15,152 bases of DNA from Alphaproteobacteria bacterium (GCA_013152625.1 JAADFY010000014.1:1-15152); one strand, 5' to 3'. Positions 1 to 6,892 are shown, counted from the first letter of the stretch. The notes: a model not told the origin generated them from the letters alone. Numbers and translations: made by a program.

Positions 1-18
1 CGGGCAAATGACACGCGT
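1..18. repeat. Truncated right half of a REP-like palindrome
   Basis: These 18 bases are identical to positions 58-75, the right arm of the complete palindrome at 28-73. A second copy of the element therefore probably lies just outside the window, with the two copies spaced 57 bp apart. Only the half inside the window can be seen. Confidence 0.6.
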
Positions 19-27
19 GGGAGAAGA

Positions 28-73
28 GCGTGTCACCGATAAGTGGGCACCGGTTATCGGGCAAATGACACGC
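28..73. repeat. REP-like nested palindrome, copy 1
   Basis: The outer arms GCGTGTCA (28-35) and TGACACGC (66-73) are perfect inverted repeats. Inner arms CGATAA (37-42) and TTATCG (54-59) flank a short G/C-rich loop. The same architecture with different outer arms occurs at 1368-1411, and the shared core is GATAAGTGG...CCGGTTATC. Compensating differences in the arms suggest that the folded form is conserved. It resembles small intergenic palindromes known in Rhizobiales genomes; the family name is not assigned here. Confidence 0.65.
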
Positions 74-88
74 GTCAAGAATAGATCA

Positions 89-129
89 AGAGCCCTCGTT
101 TTGTTATCATCAAAACGAGGATAGGCTCT
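89..129 (-). terminator. Hairpin terminator after the first IalB gene
   Basis: Inner stem 95-103 pairs with 111-119 (9 bp, 7-nt loop), and outer stem 89-94 pairs with 124-129 (6 bp), with a 4-nt bulge at 120-123. The stem begins inside the stop codon of the minus-strand IalB gene at 128. On the minus strand it is followed by AT-rich sequence but no clean U-tract, so it may be a weak intrinsic terminator or a 3'-end stabiliser. Confidence 0.55.
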
Positions 130-652
130 AGAGACAGTCCGCGTCCATGGCCCGCAATGCGGCGGTAACCCCCGACAGGGAAAAGACCTGGCGCACCTTG
201 ACGCCGCGTATGGTGGTGGCCTCGATCTCCATGGTGGCGCCTGCGCGCATGGCATTGGCCATTTCGGTGGTTTGGCCAAGGTCTTCCAGCCAGGCGGCAT
301 CAGCTTGGGTAAACATGGAAAACGAACGCCCCGATATGGTGGCAATGGCTAAGGTGTCGGGGGCAAATTCAAATCCTGCGACCAGGTTCATCTCATAGCG
401 AACCCCCGAAGCGAGACGGTGGGTGACGTAAAAATAGGGTTGTTCGGCCTGGGCGATCTCAGGGTCCGCGGCGGTGGGCTTGGTAAGGACAAAACACAAT
501 CGATCTGCCGCCCCGGACGTCGCGTAAGCCGACCACTGGCGAAAATCGCCGAGCAGGCGCACCGATTGGCCCGCCGCGGGCGCAACCAGCGCCAGGGTTG
601 TGATCAGGACGACACACAATGGAAGGCCGCGCCGCCACATTCGAAATATCAT
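128..652 (-). CDS. IalB-family secreted protein (first of a tandem pair)
   Basis: This is a 174-residue protein with an N-terminal signal peptide: a positive start with two Arg, a hydrophobic stretch, then an Ala-Pro-Ala-Ala-Gly-Gln cleavage region. The mature part carries the pattern of invasion-associated locus B (IalB) proteins: an early W, a Cys near mature residue 25 (LCFVLTKP), a GRSFSMF-like segment, AW, an AMRAG motif and a C-terminal Cys (DADCL). The two Cys could form a disulfide in the periplasm. The start at 652 is chosen over the longer frame (757) because GGAGAG lies just upstream and the signal peptide then begins correctly. It lies 128 bp downstream of a paralogue on the same strand. 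IalB was described as an invasion factor in Bartonella; in free-living relatives the role is unknown, so no pathogenic function is inferred. Confidence 0.8.
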   Translation of the reverse strand: MIFRMWRRGLPLCVVLITTLALVAPAAGQSVRLLGDFRQWSAYATSGAADRLCFVLTKPTAADPEIAQAEQPYFYVTHRLASGVRYEMNLVAGFEFAPDTLAIATISGRSFSMFTQADAAWLEDLGQTTEMANAMRAGATMEIEATTIRGVKVRQVFSLSGVTAALRAMDADCL

Positions 653-669
653 CTGGTCTCTCCGACCGT

Positions 670-702
670 ACAGTATTGGCCGCAAAAACCGCCAATTTCT
701 GT
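670..702. promoter_or_regulatory. Interrupted dyad upstream of the first IalB gene
   Basis: ACAG (670-673), then ATTGGC (675-680), a 10-base spacer, GCCAAT (691-696), then CTGT (699-702) form an interrupted inverted repeat. It sits 18 bp upstream of the IalB start at 652, between the two paralogues. It could be an operator or a hairpin in the intergenic transcript. The minus-strand loop contains five T but the stem is not followed by a U-tract, so it is not a standard terminator. Confidence 0.35.
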
Positions 703-780
703 AAATTCCATGCCGGAACATAAGACGCAGCTTCGGCCATACCGCGCAAGCGTACACTGGACGATCATTTCGTATCCCGG

Positions 781-1308
781 TCAGGCGGGTGGGCAGGACT
801 TGTCAATTTCGGCCATGGCCCGGGTCACCCCGGCAAGGGGATAGCGGTCAACGGTTTTGGTGCCGCGCTGGGAAGTTGCCCGCATCACCATCTGGGACCC
901 CGCCTTCATGGCGGCGACAAATGCCGTTTCGTCACTGTCGCTGGCCAGCCAGGCCGCTTCGACGCTGGCATCGGACACGAATGGAAATGTGCGCCCGTCG
1001 ATCGTGGCTTCGGAACTGATATTGTCGTTGGTTGGATAGCCCAGAATGGTCGCAACCTCGTTGCGGGTGCCGGTCCCCTGACGATGGGTTACGATGAAAT
1101 GGATGGGGGAACGGCGAACGCCTGCGGGTTCGCTGGATTCGGGCTGGCTGGAAATATAGCAGATAACGCCGTTGGCGTCGGTGTCCTTCCAGGCGGCCCA
1201 TTTGTCAAAAACACCAAGGCTGGTTGCCTGCGCCTGGGCAGCGCCGGTGAATGTCAAAACGGCGAGCAGGCCCGCTAGTGTGACCGTGATAAACCGAGAA
1301 ACTATCAT
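781..1308 (-). CDS. IalB-family secreted protein (second of a tandem pair)
   Basis: This 175-residue protein has a clear signal peptide (MIVSRF, a Leu/Ala/Val-rich core, ending AAQAQA). The mature protein fits the IalB family closely: VFDKWAAW, GVICYISSQP, FIVTHR, NEVATILGYP, DGRTFPF, AAWLAS, a KAGSQM segment, TSQRGT and a terminal Cys (DKSC). The Cys near VICY and the last Cys occupy the same places as in the neighbouring paralogue. The start at 1308 is preferred over 1335 because GGAGTGAAGG lies just upstream. It is the upstream member of the pair, and a shared transcript is possible across the 128-bp gap. It is probably periplasmic; no substrate or partner can be read from sequence. Confidence 0.85.
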   Translation of the reverse strand: MIVSRFITVTLAGLLAVLTFTGAAQAQATSLGVFDKWAAWKDTDANGVICYISSQPESSEPAGVRRSPIHFIVTHRQGTGTRNEVATILGYPTNDNISSEATIDGRTFPFVSDASVEAAWLASDSDETAFVAAMKAGSQMVMRATSQRGTKTVDRYPLAGVTRAMAEIDKSCPPA

Positions 1309-1367
1309 TTTGCCTTCACTCCTGATTGCCAACAATACAATCCCGCCCCGTAAACCGTGTTTCTAGA

Positions 1368-1411
1368 GCGTTTCCAGGATAAGTGGACCCGGTTATCCGG
1401 TTCGGAAACGC
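1368..1411. repeat. REP-like nested palindrome, copy 2
   Basis: Outer arms GCGTTTCC (1368-1375) and GGAAACGC (1404-1411) are perfect inverted repeats. Inner arms GGATAA (1377-1382) and TTATCC (1393-1398) enclose GTGGACCCGG. It shares the core and layout of the element at 28-73. It lies in the divergent gap between the IalB pair and the YccA-family gene. Confidence 0.65.
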
Positions 1412-1749
1412 GACCAGACAAGGACCTAGTATGGACTGATTCCGGTCAAGGGCCAGTGTGGCGCCTTATGGTTACCAACCGGCAAACAAATCACCCATAC
1501 CTTACGCAAAAAATTTGGTGCGCGCCGATTTTGTTCTCAATTTGGCAATCGCGAACCAAGTACGGTCGGTTTGCCCCATAAGGGTAAATCAGGTGTTAAC
1601 GGTCCAAACCGGGCGTTCACAATGTCGGCAACTCATTTCGGTTTTTGTGGAGCGGATGCTTGTTATTTTTTTTCCCATAGCCATATTGTGGCGCGAAACC
1701 GGCCTTAACCAACGGGCCAGAGTGAATTTGAAACAAGAGGTTTGCTGCC
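1412..1749 (+). other. Non-coding region upstream of the YccA-family gene
   Basis: No convincing gene is seen in these 338 bases; the open frames lack a ribosome binding site and protein-like composition. The region is AT-richer than its surroundings and contains a T-tract near 1665-1675. Just before the start codon, AAAC (1731-1734) and GTTT (1740-1743) can pair around the AAGAGG ribosome binding site. A conserved RNA leader called the ybhL motif is known upstream of genes of this family in alphaproteobacteria; whether it is present here cannot be decided by eye. Confidence 0.4.
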
Positions 1750-2520
1750 ATGGCACAATATGAGCGCCAAGCGACGTCGTCGCGCGCCGGCACCGCCGCC
1801 GCGATTGATGAGGGACTGCGCAGCTATATGCTGCGGGTATACAATTATATGGGCATTGGCCTGGGGATCACCGGGGTTGTCGCCTATTTCCTTTCCCAGG
1901 CGGCGACCACGACCGATCCCGGACAGGCCGTGGGCCAGTTCGGCAACGGCATCCTTTTAACCAGCCTTGGAACGCTGTTGTACGGCAGCCCGCTGCAGTG
2001 GGTGATCATGCTGTCGCCCCTGGCCTTTGTGCTCGTGCTCAGCTTCGGCATTACCAAAATGAACGCAGCAACCGCCCAGCTTATGTTCTGGGCCTTTGCG
2101 GTCGCCATGGGCGCGTCGCTGTCGTCAATTTTTCTGGTCTATACCGGCCAGTCCATCGCCAGGGTGTTCTTCATCACCGCCGGTACTTTTGGCGCCATGA
2201 GCCTTTATGGCTATACCACCAAGCGCGATCTGACCGGCATGGGCTCGTTTTTGTTCATGGGCCTGATCGGGATCATCATTGCCTCGGTGGTCAATATATT
2301 CCTCGCCTCATCCATGCTCGAATTCGGAATCTCGGTGATCGGGGTGTTGGTTTTTGTCGGGTTGACCGCCTATGACACCCAAAAAATCAAGGAAATGTAT
2401 CTTGAAAGCGACGGGGCCGAGACCATGGGCAAAAAAGCGATAATGGGCGCCCTGCGGCTCTATCTCGACTTTATCAACCTGTTCCTCATGTTGCTGCGCC
2501 TGTTCGGCAACCGCAACTGA
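1750..2520 (+). CDS. BAX inhibitor-1/YccA family inner-membrane protein
   Basis: This 256-residue polytopic membrane protein shows the family hallmarks. A short charged N-terminus precedes about six hydrophobic helices (roughly residues 33-50, 83-100, 110-131, 137-155, 166-185 and 190-207). The YDTQKIKEMY motif follows, with a C-terminal hydrophobic or re-entrant segment containing LYLDFINLFLMLLRLFG. Family members include E. coli YccA, which binds and modulates the FtsH protease, and the Bacillus homologue, which is a pH-sensitive calcium leak channel; which role applies here is not visible. The length is typical. Start 1750 has AAGAGG upstream at good spacing. The gene stands alone, with its own terminator at 2562-2595, convergent with the DUF2794 gene. 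Confidence 0.9.
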   Translation: MAQYERQATSSRAGTAAAIDEGLRSYMLRVYNYMGIGLGITGVVAYFLSQAATTTDPGQAVGQFGNGILLTSLGTLLYGSPLQWVIMLSPLAFVLVLSFGITKMNAATAQLMFWAFAVAMGASLSSIFLVYTGQSIARVFFITAGTFGAMSLYGYTTKRDLTGMGSFLFMGLIGIIIASVVNIFLASSMLEFGISVIGVLVFVGLTAYDTQKIKEMYLESDGAETMGKKAIMGALRLYLDFINLFLMLLRLFGNRN

Positions 2521-2525
2521 CCGGA

Positions 2526-2546
2526 CCGGTTGCGCCGAGCAACCGG
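2526..2546. other. Short hairpin just after the YccA-family stop codon
   Basis: CCGGTTGC (2526-2533) and GCAACCGG (2539-2546) form a perfect 8-bp stem with a 5-nt loop, 5 bases after the stop codon. It has no U-tract. It may protect the mRNA 3' end together with the true terminator at 2562-2595. Confidence 0.45.
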
Positions 2547-2561
2547 GATCAAGACATCAAG

Positions 2562-2595
2562 GACCGTAGCCCAGACAGGGCTGCGGTCTTTTTTT
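2562..2595 (+). terminator. Intrinsic terminator of the YccA-family gene
   Basis: GACCGTAGCCC (2562-2572) pairs with GGGCTGCGGTC (2578-2588) as an 11-bp stem with one T:G wobble and a 5-nt loop. It is followed by seven T (2589-2595). This is a textbook rho-independent terminator in the plus direction. Confidence 0.9.
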
Positions 2596-2629
2596 GTTTC
2601 CTGGACAGAGTATCCCCCGCTGCTGGACC

Positions 2630-3091
2630 CTAGCGCACCAGAACGAGGTCGTGGTCAAGAACACCAAGTACACTGGCGAGGTCATGGCCGCGCTTGAGCA
2701 CCCGCCCGCGCATATTGGTGACCAGATACATGCCCTGGCGCCCCCGCAGGCGGGGATTTTTCTCAATGACGAACATCGGAACTTCGCTGGCCCGCTTGTA
2801 AATGGAGAACAGGGCCCGGTCCGCCAGCATGTCCAGGGCATAGTCGCGCCATTCGCCACCGGCAACCTTGCGGCCATAGATGTCCAGGATGATGGTGAGT
2901 TCGCGCCGGTCGAACCGGACCGGCAGAGTGCCCGTCTTGGGACCGCCCAATGATCCCACGAATCCGGTCACCGGATCGGCGCGCTTTGAGCCTGCAAGTT
3001 GTCTCGATGCCAAGTGATTGCGCCCGTTTGCTGACCCGGTTCCAATTGAATTGTAATGATTACGCCAATCGGCGGGCGTGGCAAGCGCCAT
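2630..3091 (-). CDS. DUF2794 family protein
   Basis: A 153-residue soluble protein. From about residue 57 on it matches the conserved alphaproteobacterial DUF2794 family: VRFDRRELTIILDIYGR, GEWRDYALDML, RALFSIYKRASEVPMFVIEK, RLRGRQGMYLV, and GRVLKRGHDLASVLGVLDHDL. No enzymatic motif is recognisable and the family function is unknown. The first 50 or so residues are low-conservation and polar. No good ribosome binding site precedes ATG 3091, so the real start may be further in, although no better ATG exists before the domain. The gene is convergent with the YccA-family gene, with 109 bp between the two stops. Confidence 0.8.
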   Translation of the reverse strand: MALATPADWRNHYNSIGTGSANGRNHLASRQLAGSKRADPVTGFVGSLGGPKTGTLPVRFDRRELTIILDIYGRKVAGGEWRDYALDMLADRALFSIYKRASEVPMFVIEKNPRLRGRQGMYLVTNMRGRVLKRGHDLASVLGVLDHDLVLVR

Positions 3092-3219
3092 CTGCCGGTG
3101 GTTTTCAACGATGAACCCGAACCCGCCGTGAAACCAGCAACAAATAACCCACTTGTGAACACATTGCGTTCATTGTGCTGCCGCAACCCGCTTTTAGCGT
3201 TTGTTCATTGCCTCCAGTA

Positions 3220-3329
3220 GCCGGTCCCCGGGGCGTTTGAGCCCCCAAATGAGAACGCACCCGGTGGACCGGCACCTTTAAGGCAAGCATCAAGACCTCC
3301 GATTCGCAAGGATCGGGGGTCTTTTTTTT
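3220..3329 (+). ncRNA. Candidate structured RNA or attenuator ending in an intrinsic terminator
   Basis: A long imperfect hairpin spans 3220-3273: GCCGGTCC (3220-3227) with GGACCGGC (3266-3273), CCGGG (3228-3232) with CCCGG (3260-3264), and GCGTT (3233-3237) with AACGC (3254-3258). That is 18 bp with single-base bulges at 3259 and 3265 and a 16-nt apical loop. After about 18 nt comes a strong terminator (3292-3329). No plus-strand gene lies upstream before the YccA terminator. It may be a free small RNA, or a leader controlling the c-di-GMP gene downstream. The 5' end is unknown and no known RNA family was recognised. Confidence 0.4.
3292..3329 (+). terminator. Strong intrinsic terminator with no upstream gene
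   Basis: AAGACCTCCGAT (3292-3303) pairs with ATCGGGGGTCTT (3312-3323), 12 bp with one T:G wobble and an 8-nt loop. A run of eight T (3322-3329) follows. The orientation is plus. The nearest plus-strand gene upstream already has its own terminator, so this one must stop a non-coding transcript or act as an attenuator about 160 bp before the next start codon. Confidence 0.85.
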
Positions 3330-3488
3330 GGACCCGCGGGCCAAGGGACTGTCCACCCGGGCCGCTCGGGGGGCACCGACGCCACATTAACCTGAGGTGA
3401 AGTTTCCCCCGTTATGCTGCGACTTCGGATTTGGGGGGTTGGCGCGGTTTTCCGGCTGCGAGGCAATCCCGAAAACGGGAACGTGGGT

Positions 3489-5795
3489 ATGTTTTTTTCC
3501 ACCCGCAAATCGCTGCCAGCGATCGACTATGTATCCATCGTACGCTCCTTGTACGACGATAAACGCACCATGATTCTTGGCGCGCTGGCCACAGTTGTCG
3601 CAACTTCGGCCGGCGCCTACAAAACCGGCTCGCTGGCCCTTTGGGCTCTGGCGGCGGGATTTTTGCTGGTGGGGATTGCCCGCTGGCTGGATATGAGTGT
3701 GTTCGAACGGTCCAATCTGGCCGCCGATGACGACGAAGGGGCGTCCCGGTGGGAAATGAGATCGACCATCGGCGCATGTGCTACCGCTGCCCTTTACGGA
3801 TCCTGGTGTTTTGTAGCGCTTTATTTTGTCAATGACCCGTTTGCGGAACTCAGTGCCCTGTCGGTGACCATTGCCACCCTGGTGGGGGTGGCGGCGCGCA
3901 ACTACGGCGTCGACCGGCTGGTGGCGCTTCAGTCCATCCTGTTCGGCGTGCCGCTGACCCTGGCGCTGGTGCTGGAGGGGGATGTCTACTACATCATTCT
4001 GGCCGCCTTGTTCGCACCATTCTTTATATCCCTGCGCAAGATCGCCGGCACGATCCGCCAGTTTTTGCTAAGTGCGCTGCACGGTCGAATCGAGGCCACC
4101 CGGCTGGCCGAGGAGCTCGATACGGCCCTCGATACAATGCAGCACGGGTTGTGCATGCTGGACCGGGAAGGCCGGCTGGCGGTGGTCAACAATCCGGCCC
4201 GGGTGCTGTTTGCCCGATTTAACGACATCGACTGGAAAGGCGTACCCTTCACCCAGGCGCTGCTGGCGGCAGCCGAGGCGGGCTATTTGCCCAAACTGGC
4301 CACCCGCCACCTCATCGAGGGCATCCACAAGGGTCAAAGCCGAAAAGCGGTCATGGAAGTTGGCAGGAATTTCCATTTCGAGGTGACCCTAAGCTCGCGC
4401 CACGGACGCACGGTCCTGCTGTTTGAAGACATTACGGAGCGGGTCAAAACCCAGAACCGGATCAAGTACATGGCGCGCTATGACTCGCTGACCGGCCTGC
4501 CCAACCGCACCTACTTCAAAGAACAGGTGGATGCCGGGCTGGCGGCGCGGGCCAAACGGCGCGGCCCCGCAGAAGCGTGCATGCTCATGATTGTCGATCT
4601 GGACGATTTCAAGCATGTCAACGATACCCACGGCCATCAGGCCGGTGACGAGTTGCTTACGATTGCCGCCCAAAGGCTGCGCCGGGCGCTGGGCAAGAAA
4701 ATTAACGTGGCCCGGCTTGGCGGCGATGAGTTTGTCGTATTCTGCCGCGATAGCCCGGCCCGCCTGGACGCCAGCGAACTGGGTGCCCGGATTCAATCCG
4801 CCTTTGCCAAACCCTTCGAGCTAAGCGACCAGAAGGTGCGCACCGGGGTCAGCGGCGGCGCGGTCATGTCTTTCGATGCCGCCGACGAGTTTGAAACCCT
4901 TTTGACCAAAGCCGATCTTGCCCTGTACAAGGCCAAAGGCGAGGGCAAGGGTCGCATCGTGGTGTTTGCCGAGGAGATGGACACCGAATATCGCTACCGC
5001 CAGCGGCTCAAGACGGACCTGCGGGCCGCGGTGGAAAACGAGCAGCTGTATTTAATGTATCAACCGATCATTGCCCGCAAATCCCGCCGGGTCGATGGCT
5101 GTGAGGCCCTGGCCCGCTGGTCGCATCCCGAATTCGGCAATATTCCCCCCGGTGTTTTTATCCCCATAGCCGAGGAAATCGGTGTCATCTCGCAACTCTC
5201 TGCCTGGGTGCTCAAGACCGCAACGCGCGAATGCATGAACTGGGCGCCCGACATGTACATCTCGGTCAATATTTCCCCCAGCGATTTTCGCAACGGTGAT
5301 GTGCGGGCCATGGTTGCCGACGCTCTTGAAGCGTCCGGCCTCGATGCGAACCGGCTGGAGATCGAGGTGACCGAGCATGTGTTTTTAGAGGAAAAACAGG
5401 CCGCAGTGGTTGTGCTTGAAGATCTGGTCTCCCAGGGTATCGGTATTGCTCTGGATGATTTCGGCACCGGGTATTCTTCCCTGAGCTATCTGCAGGACCT
5501 GCCGTTCACCAAGCTCAAGATCGACCGCAGTTTTGTGGTCGATGTGACCAAATCGGAGCGTTCCTTAAAGCTGCTGACCAATATTGCCCGCCTGAGCAAG
5601 GACCTTGAGCTCACCGTCACCGTGGAAGGTGTGGAGACCGAGGAGCAGCTGGCGCTGATCACCGGTCACGTGCCGGTGGATTTTATCCAGGGCTTCCTTT
5701 TTGGCGCCCCGCTGCCCCGGCGTGAAGTGGCTGAACTGATCCGCCGGCTGTCGGCAAAATCCGTAAAACCCGAGCCTGTTTCACGAACCGGCTAA
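3489..5795 (+). CDS. Membrane-bound PAS-GGDEF-EAL protein (c-di-GMP synthesis/hydrolysis)
   Basis: From Met 3489 the protein has 768 residues. Order: about six N-terminal membrane helices (residues 25-200), a PAS-like sensor (about 205-315), a GGDEF diguanylate cyclase domain (about 330-495) and an EAL phosphodiesterase domain (about 505-755). The cyclase has an intact GGDEF (411-415) and the DLDDFKHVND metal-site motif. The RxxD inhibitory site expected five residues upstream is absent (GKKI). The phosphodiesterase has EAL (539-541), SVNIS, EVTE, the DD of DDFGTGYSS (656-657), KIDRSF, VEGVE and FIQGF, so both activities may be retained. Start: ATG 3489 begins a normal-looking N-terminus and has GGGA nearby; ATG 3414, 25 codons earlier, has GAGGTG but at long spacing. 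The start is unsure. An upstream terminator-like RNA may control it. Confidence 0.9.
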   Translation: MFFSTRKSLPAIDYVSIVRSLYDDKRTMILGALATVVATSAGAYKTGSLALWALAAGFLLVGIARWLDMSVFERSNLAADDDEGASRWEMRSTIGACATAALYGSWCFVALYFVNDPFAELSALSVTIATLVGVAARNYGVDRLVALQSILFGVPLTLALVLEGDVYYIILAALFAPFFISLRKIAGTIRQFLLSALHGRIEATRLAEELDTALDTMQHGLCMLDREGRLAVVNNPARVLFARFNDIDWKGVPFTQALLAAAEAGYLPKLATRHLIEGIHKGQSRKAVMEVGRNFHFEVTLSSRHGRTVLLFEDITERVKTQNRIKYMARYDSLTGLPNRTYFKEQVDAGLAARAKRRGPAEACMLMIVDLDDFKHVNDTHGHQAGDELLTIAAQRLRRALGKKINVARLGGDEFVVFCRDSPARLDASELGARIQSAFAKPFELSDQKVRTGVSGGAVMSFDAADEFETLLTKADLALYKAKGEGKGRIVVFAEEMDTEYRYRQRLKTDLRAAVENEQLYLMYQPIIARKSRRVDGCEALARWSHPEFGNIPPGVFIPIAEEIGVISQLSAWVLKTATRECMNWAPDMYISVNISPSDFRNGDVRAMVADALEASGLDANRLEIEVTEHVFLEEKQAAVVVLEDLVSQGIGIALDDFGTGYSSLSYLQDLPFTKLKIDRSFVVDVTKSERSLKLLTNIARLSKDLELTVTVEGVETEEQLALITGHVPVDFIQGFLFGAPLPRREVAELIRRLSAKSVKPEPVSRTG

Positions 5796-5866
5796 TTACC
5801 CGCAGATATGAGTTGATGGCAAAAGTCAGACCATTTCCGGCTTCCAGCGTCTGCTCCGCCTGCCTG

Positions 5867-5923
5867 TTAACCCTGATTGTAAGTACCTGGGAAGGTACAA
5901 TTTTAGAGATTTCTTAGGGTTAA
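5867..5923 (+). promoter_or_regulatory. Nested inverted repeats upstream of the acyltransferase gene
   Basis: The inner dyad GTACCT (5883-5888) and AGGTAC (5893-5898) is perfect with a 4-base centre. Roughly concentric outer arms TTAACCCT (5867-5874) and AGGGTTAA (5916-5923) are also perfect. The surrounding DNA is AT-rich compared with the coding sequence. This could be an operator for a dimeric regulator plus promoter DNA, or an RNA leader fold. It ends 39 bp before the start codon at 5963. Confidence 0.45.
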
Positions 5924-5962
5924 TATTTACGCTAAGATGCACTCCAGCTCATGGAGTTGCGA

Positions 5963-6727
5963 ATGGCAGTGGATATTGGCGACGCGCAAATACCCAAAGG
6001 TTCTCGTTTTTCCCGCGACCTGATGGATTTGCTTGAGCGTGTCGAATACCGGCCGGTCAGTTTTTCGGAAGACATCGAGGAAATTTACCGCCTGCGCTAT
6101 CGGGCCTACCGGCGCGAGGGTTCGGTGCCCGCCAATGCGGATGGCACCTGTTGGGATACCCTGGACGACGAACCGAACTGTTATACATTCGGGGTCTATG
6201 TGGATGCGAAGTTGGTATCTTCGCTAAGATTGCACCACCTTACCCGCGAGCATAGCTATTCCCCCAGCATGACCTCTTATCCCGATGTTCTGGTACCGCT
6301 CATTGAACAGGGCATGGAATTTGTCGACCCGAGCCGGTTTACCGCCGATGAAGAGGCGGCACGGGAATTTCCAACCCTGCCGTTTTTAACTTTGCGCATT
6401 GCGGCCATGGCATCGATACATTTCAAGGCCGACCATTGTCTGGCCTGTGTGCGCCCCGAACACGGGGCGTTTTACCGCCGGGTGTTTTATTCCAGGCGCT
6501 GGGGCGGGCTGCGACCCTATGAGGGTCTGGGATTTCCGGTCAATCTTTATGCCGCCGAAGTCGAGATCATCCGCGACCGGGTGTTTGAGCGGTTCCCGTT
6601 TTTCATGTCCACCCGGTCGGAACAGCGCATGATGTTTGAACGGGATGATGACACGTTCACGCCGCTTACCGTTCTGCCCACGGCCCGGTTCGCGCATCAG
6701 GCGCTCATTGACGGAAAAGCGGCATAA
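5963..6727 (+). CDS. FeeM-like N-acyl amino acid synthase / GNAT-fold acyltransferase
   Basis: This 254-residue protein resembles the FeeM-domain family, which shares a fold with LuxI autoinducer synthases and GNAT acyltransferases. Visible family features are LRYRAYRREG near residue 45, a YTFGVYVDAKLVSSLRL strand pair, EFVDPSRF, LPFLTLRIAAMAS and RPEHGAFYRRVF. FeeM, known from environmental DNA, moves a fatty acyl chain from acyl carrier protein to the amino group of an amino acid (tyrosine); the substrate here is unknown. Start 5963 is chosen because GGAG stands six bases upstream, and that GGAG lies inside the four extra codons of the longer frame from 5951. It follows the GGDEF-EAL gene with a 167-bp gap containing a strong dyad, so it is probably independently controlled. 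The product is likely cytoplasmic. A rank-and-file GNAT enzyme is the main alternative. Confidence 0.75.
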   Translation: MAVDIGDAQIPKGSRFSRDLMDLLERVEYRPVSFSEDIEEIYRLRYRAYRREGSVPANADGTCWDTLDDEPNCYTFGVYVDAKLVSSLRLHHLTREHSYSPSMTSYPDVLVPLIEQGMEFVDPSRFTADEEAAREFPTLPFLTLRIAAMASIHFKADHCLACVRPEHGAFYRRVFYSRRWGGLRPYEGLGFPVNLYAAEVEIIRDRVFERFPFFMSTRSEQRMMFERDDDTFTPLTVLPTARFAHQALIDGKAA

Positions 6728-6871
6728 GAAGCGCTACTGTTTTGGCCCGTTTGCTGCGCCGGAGGACGGTGCCGGAACCATCCCTGCGCCTGCCCCCGCC
6801 ATAGTCGATTTGACCCCGATCAATGCGCCTCTGGCCGGTGCATGATCGAATTCAACGGTAGCCAGAACTTA

Positions 6872-6892
6872 CCGGCGCCCTCGGAGCGCCGG
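6872..6892 (+). other. Perfect GC hairpin just before the Usp ribosome binding site
   Basis: CCGGCGC (6872-6878) and GCGCCGG (6886-6892) form a perfect 7-bp stem around a 7-nt loop. It ends six bases before the GGAGAG ribosome binding site of the gene at 6910 and has no U-tract. It may affect translation of that gene or be the 3' end of the acyltransferase transcript. The rest of 6728-6909 shows nothing convincing. Confidence 0.4.

Noticed and set aside
653..757. Longer N-terminus for the first IalB protein, starting at 757
   Set aside because: It would place 35 basic residues before the signal peptide, and GGAGAG stands just before the start at 652.
3156..3172. TGAAC-N7-GTTCA dyad as a LexA (SOS) box
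   Set aside because: The alphaproteobacterial box is a direct repeat GTTC-N7-GTTC; this is an inverted repeat, so the match is to the wrong symmetry.
3220..3329. c-di-GMP riboswitch or SRP RNA for the structured region
   Set aside because: The conserved sequences of those classes are not visible; only the stem and terminator are.
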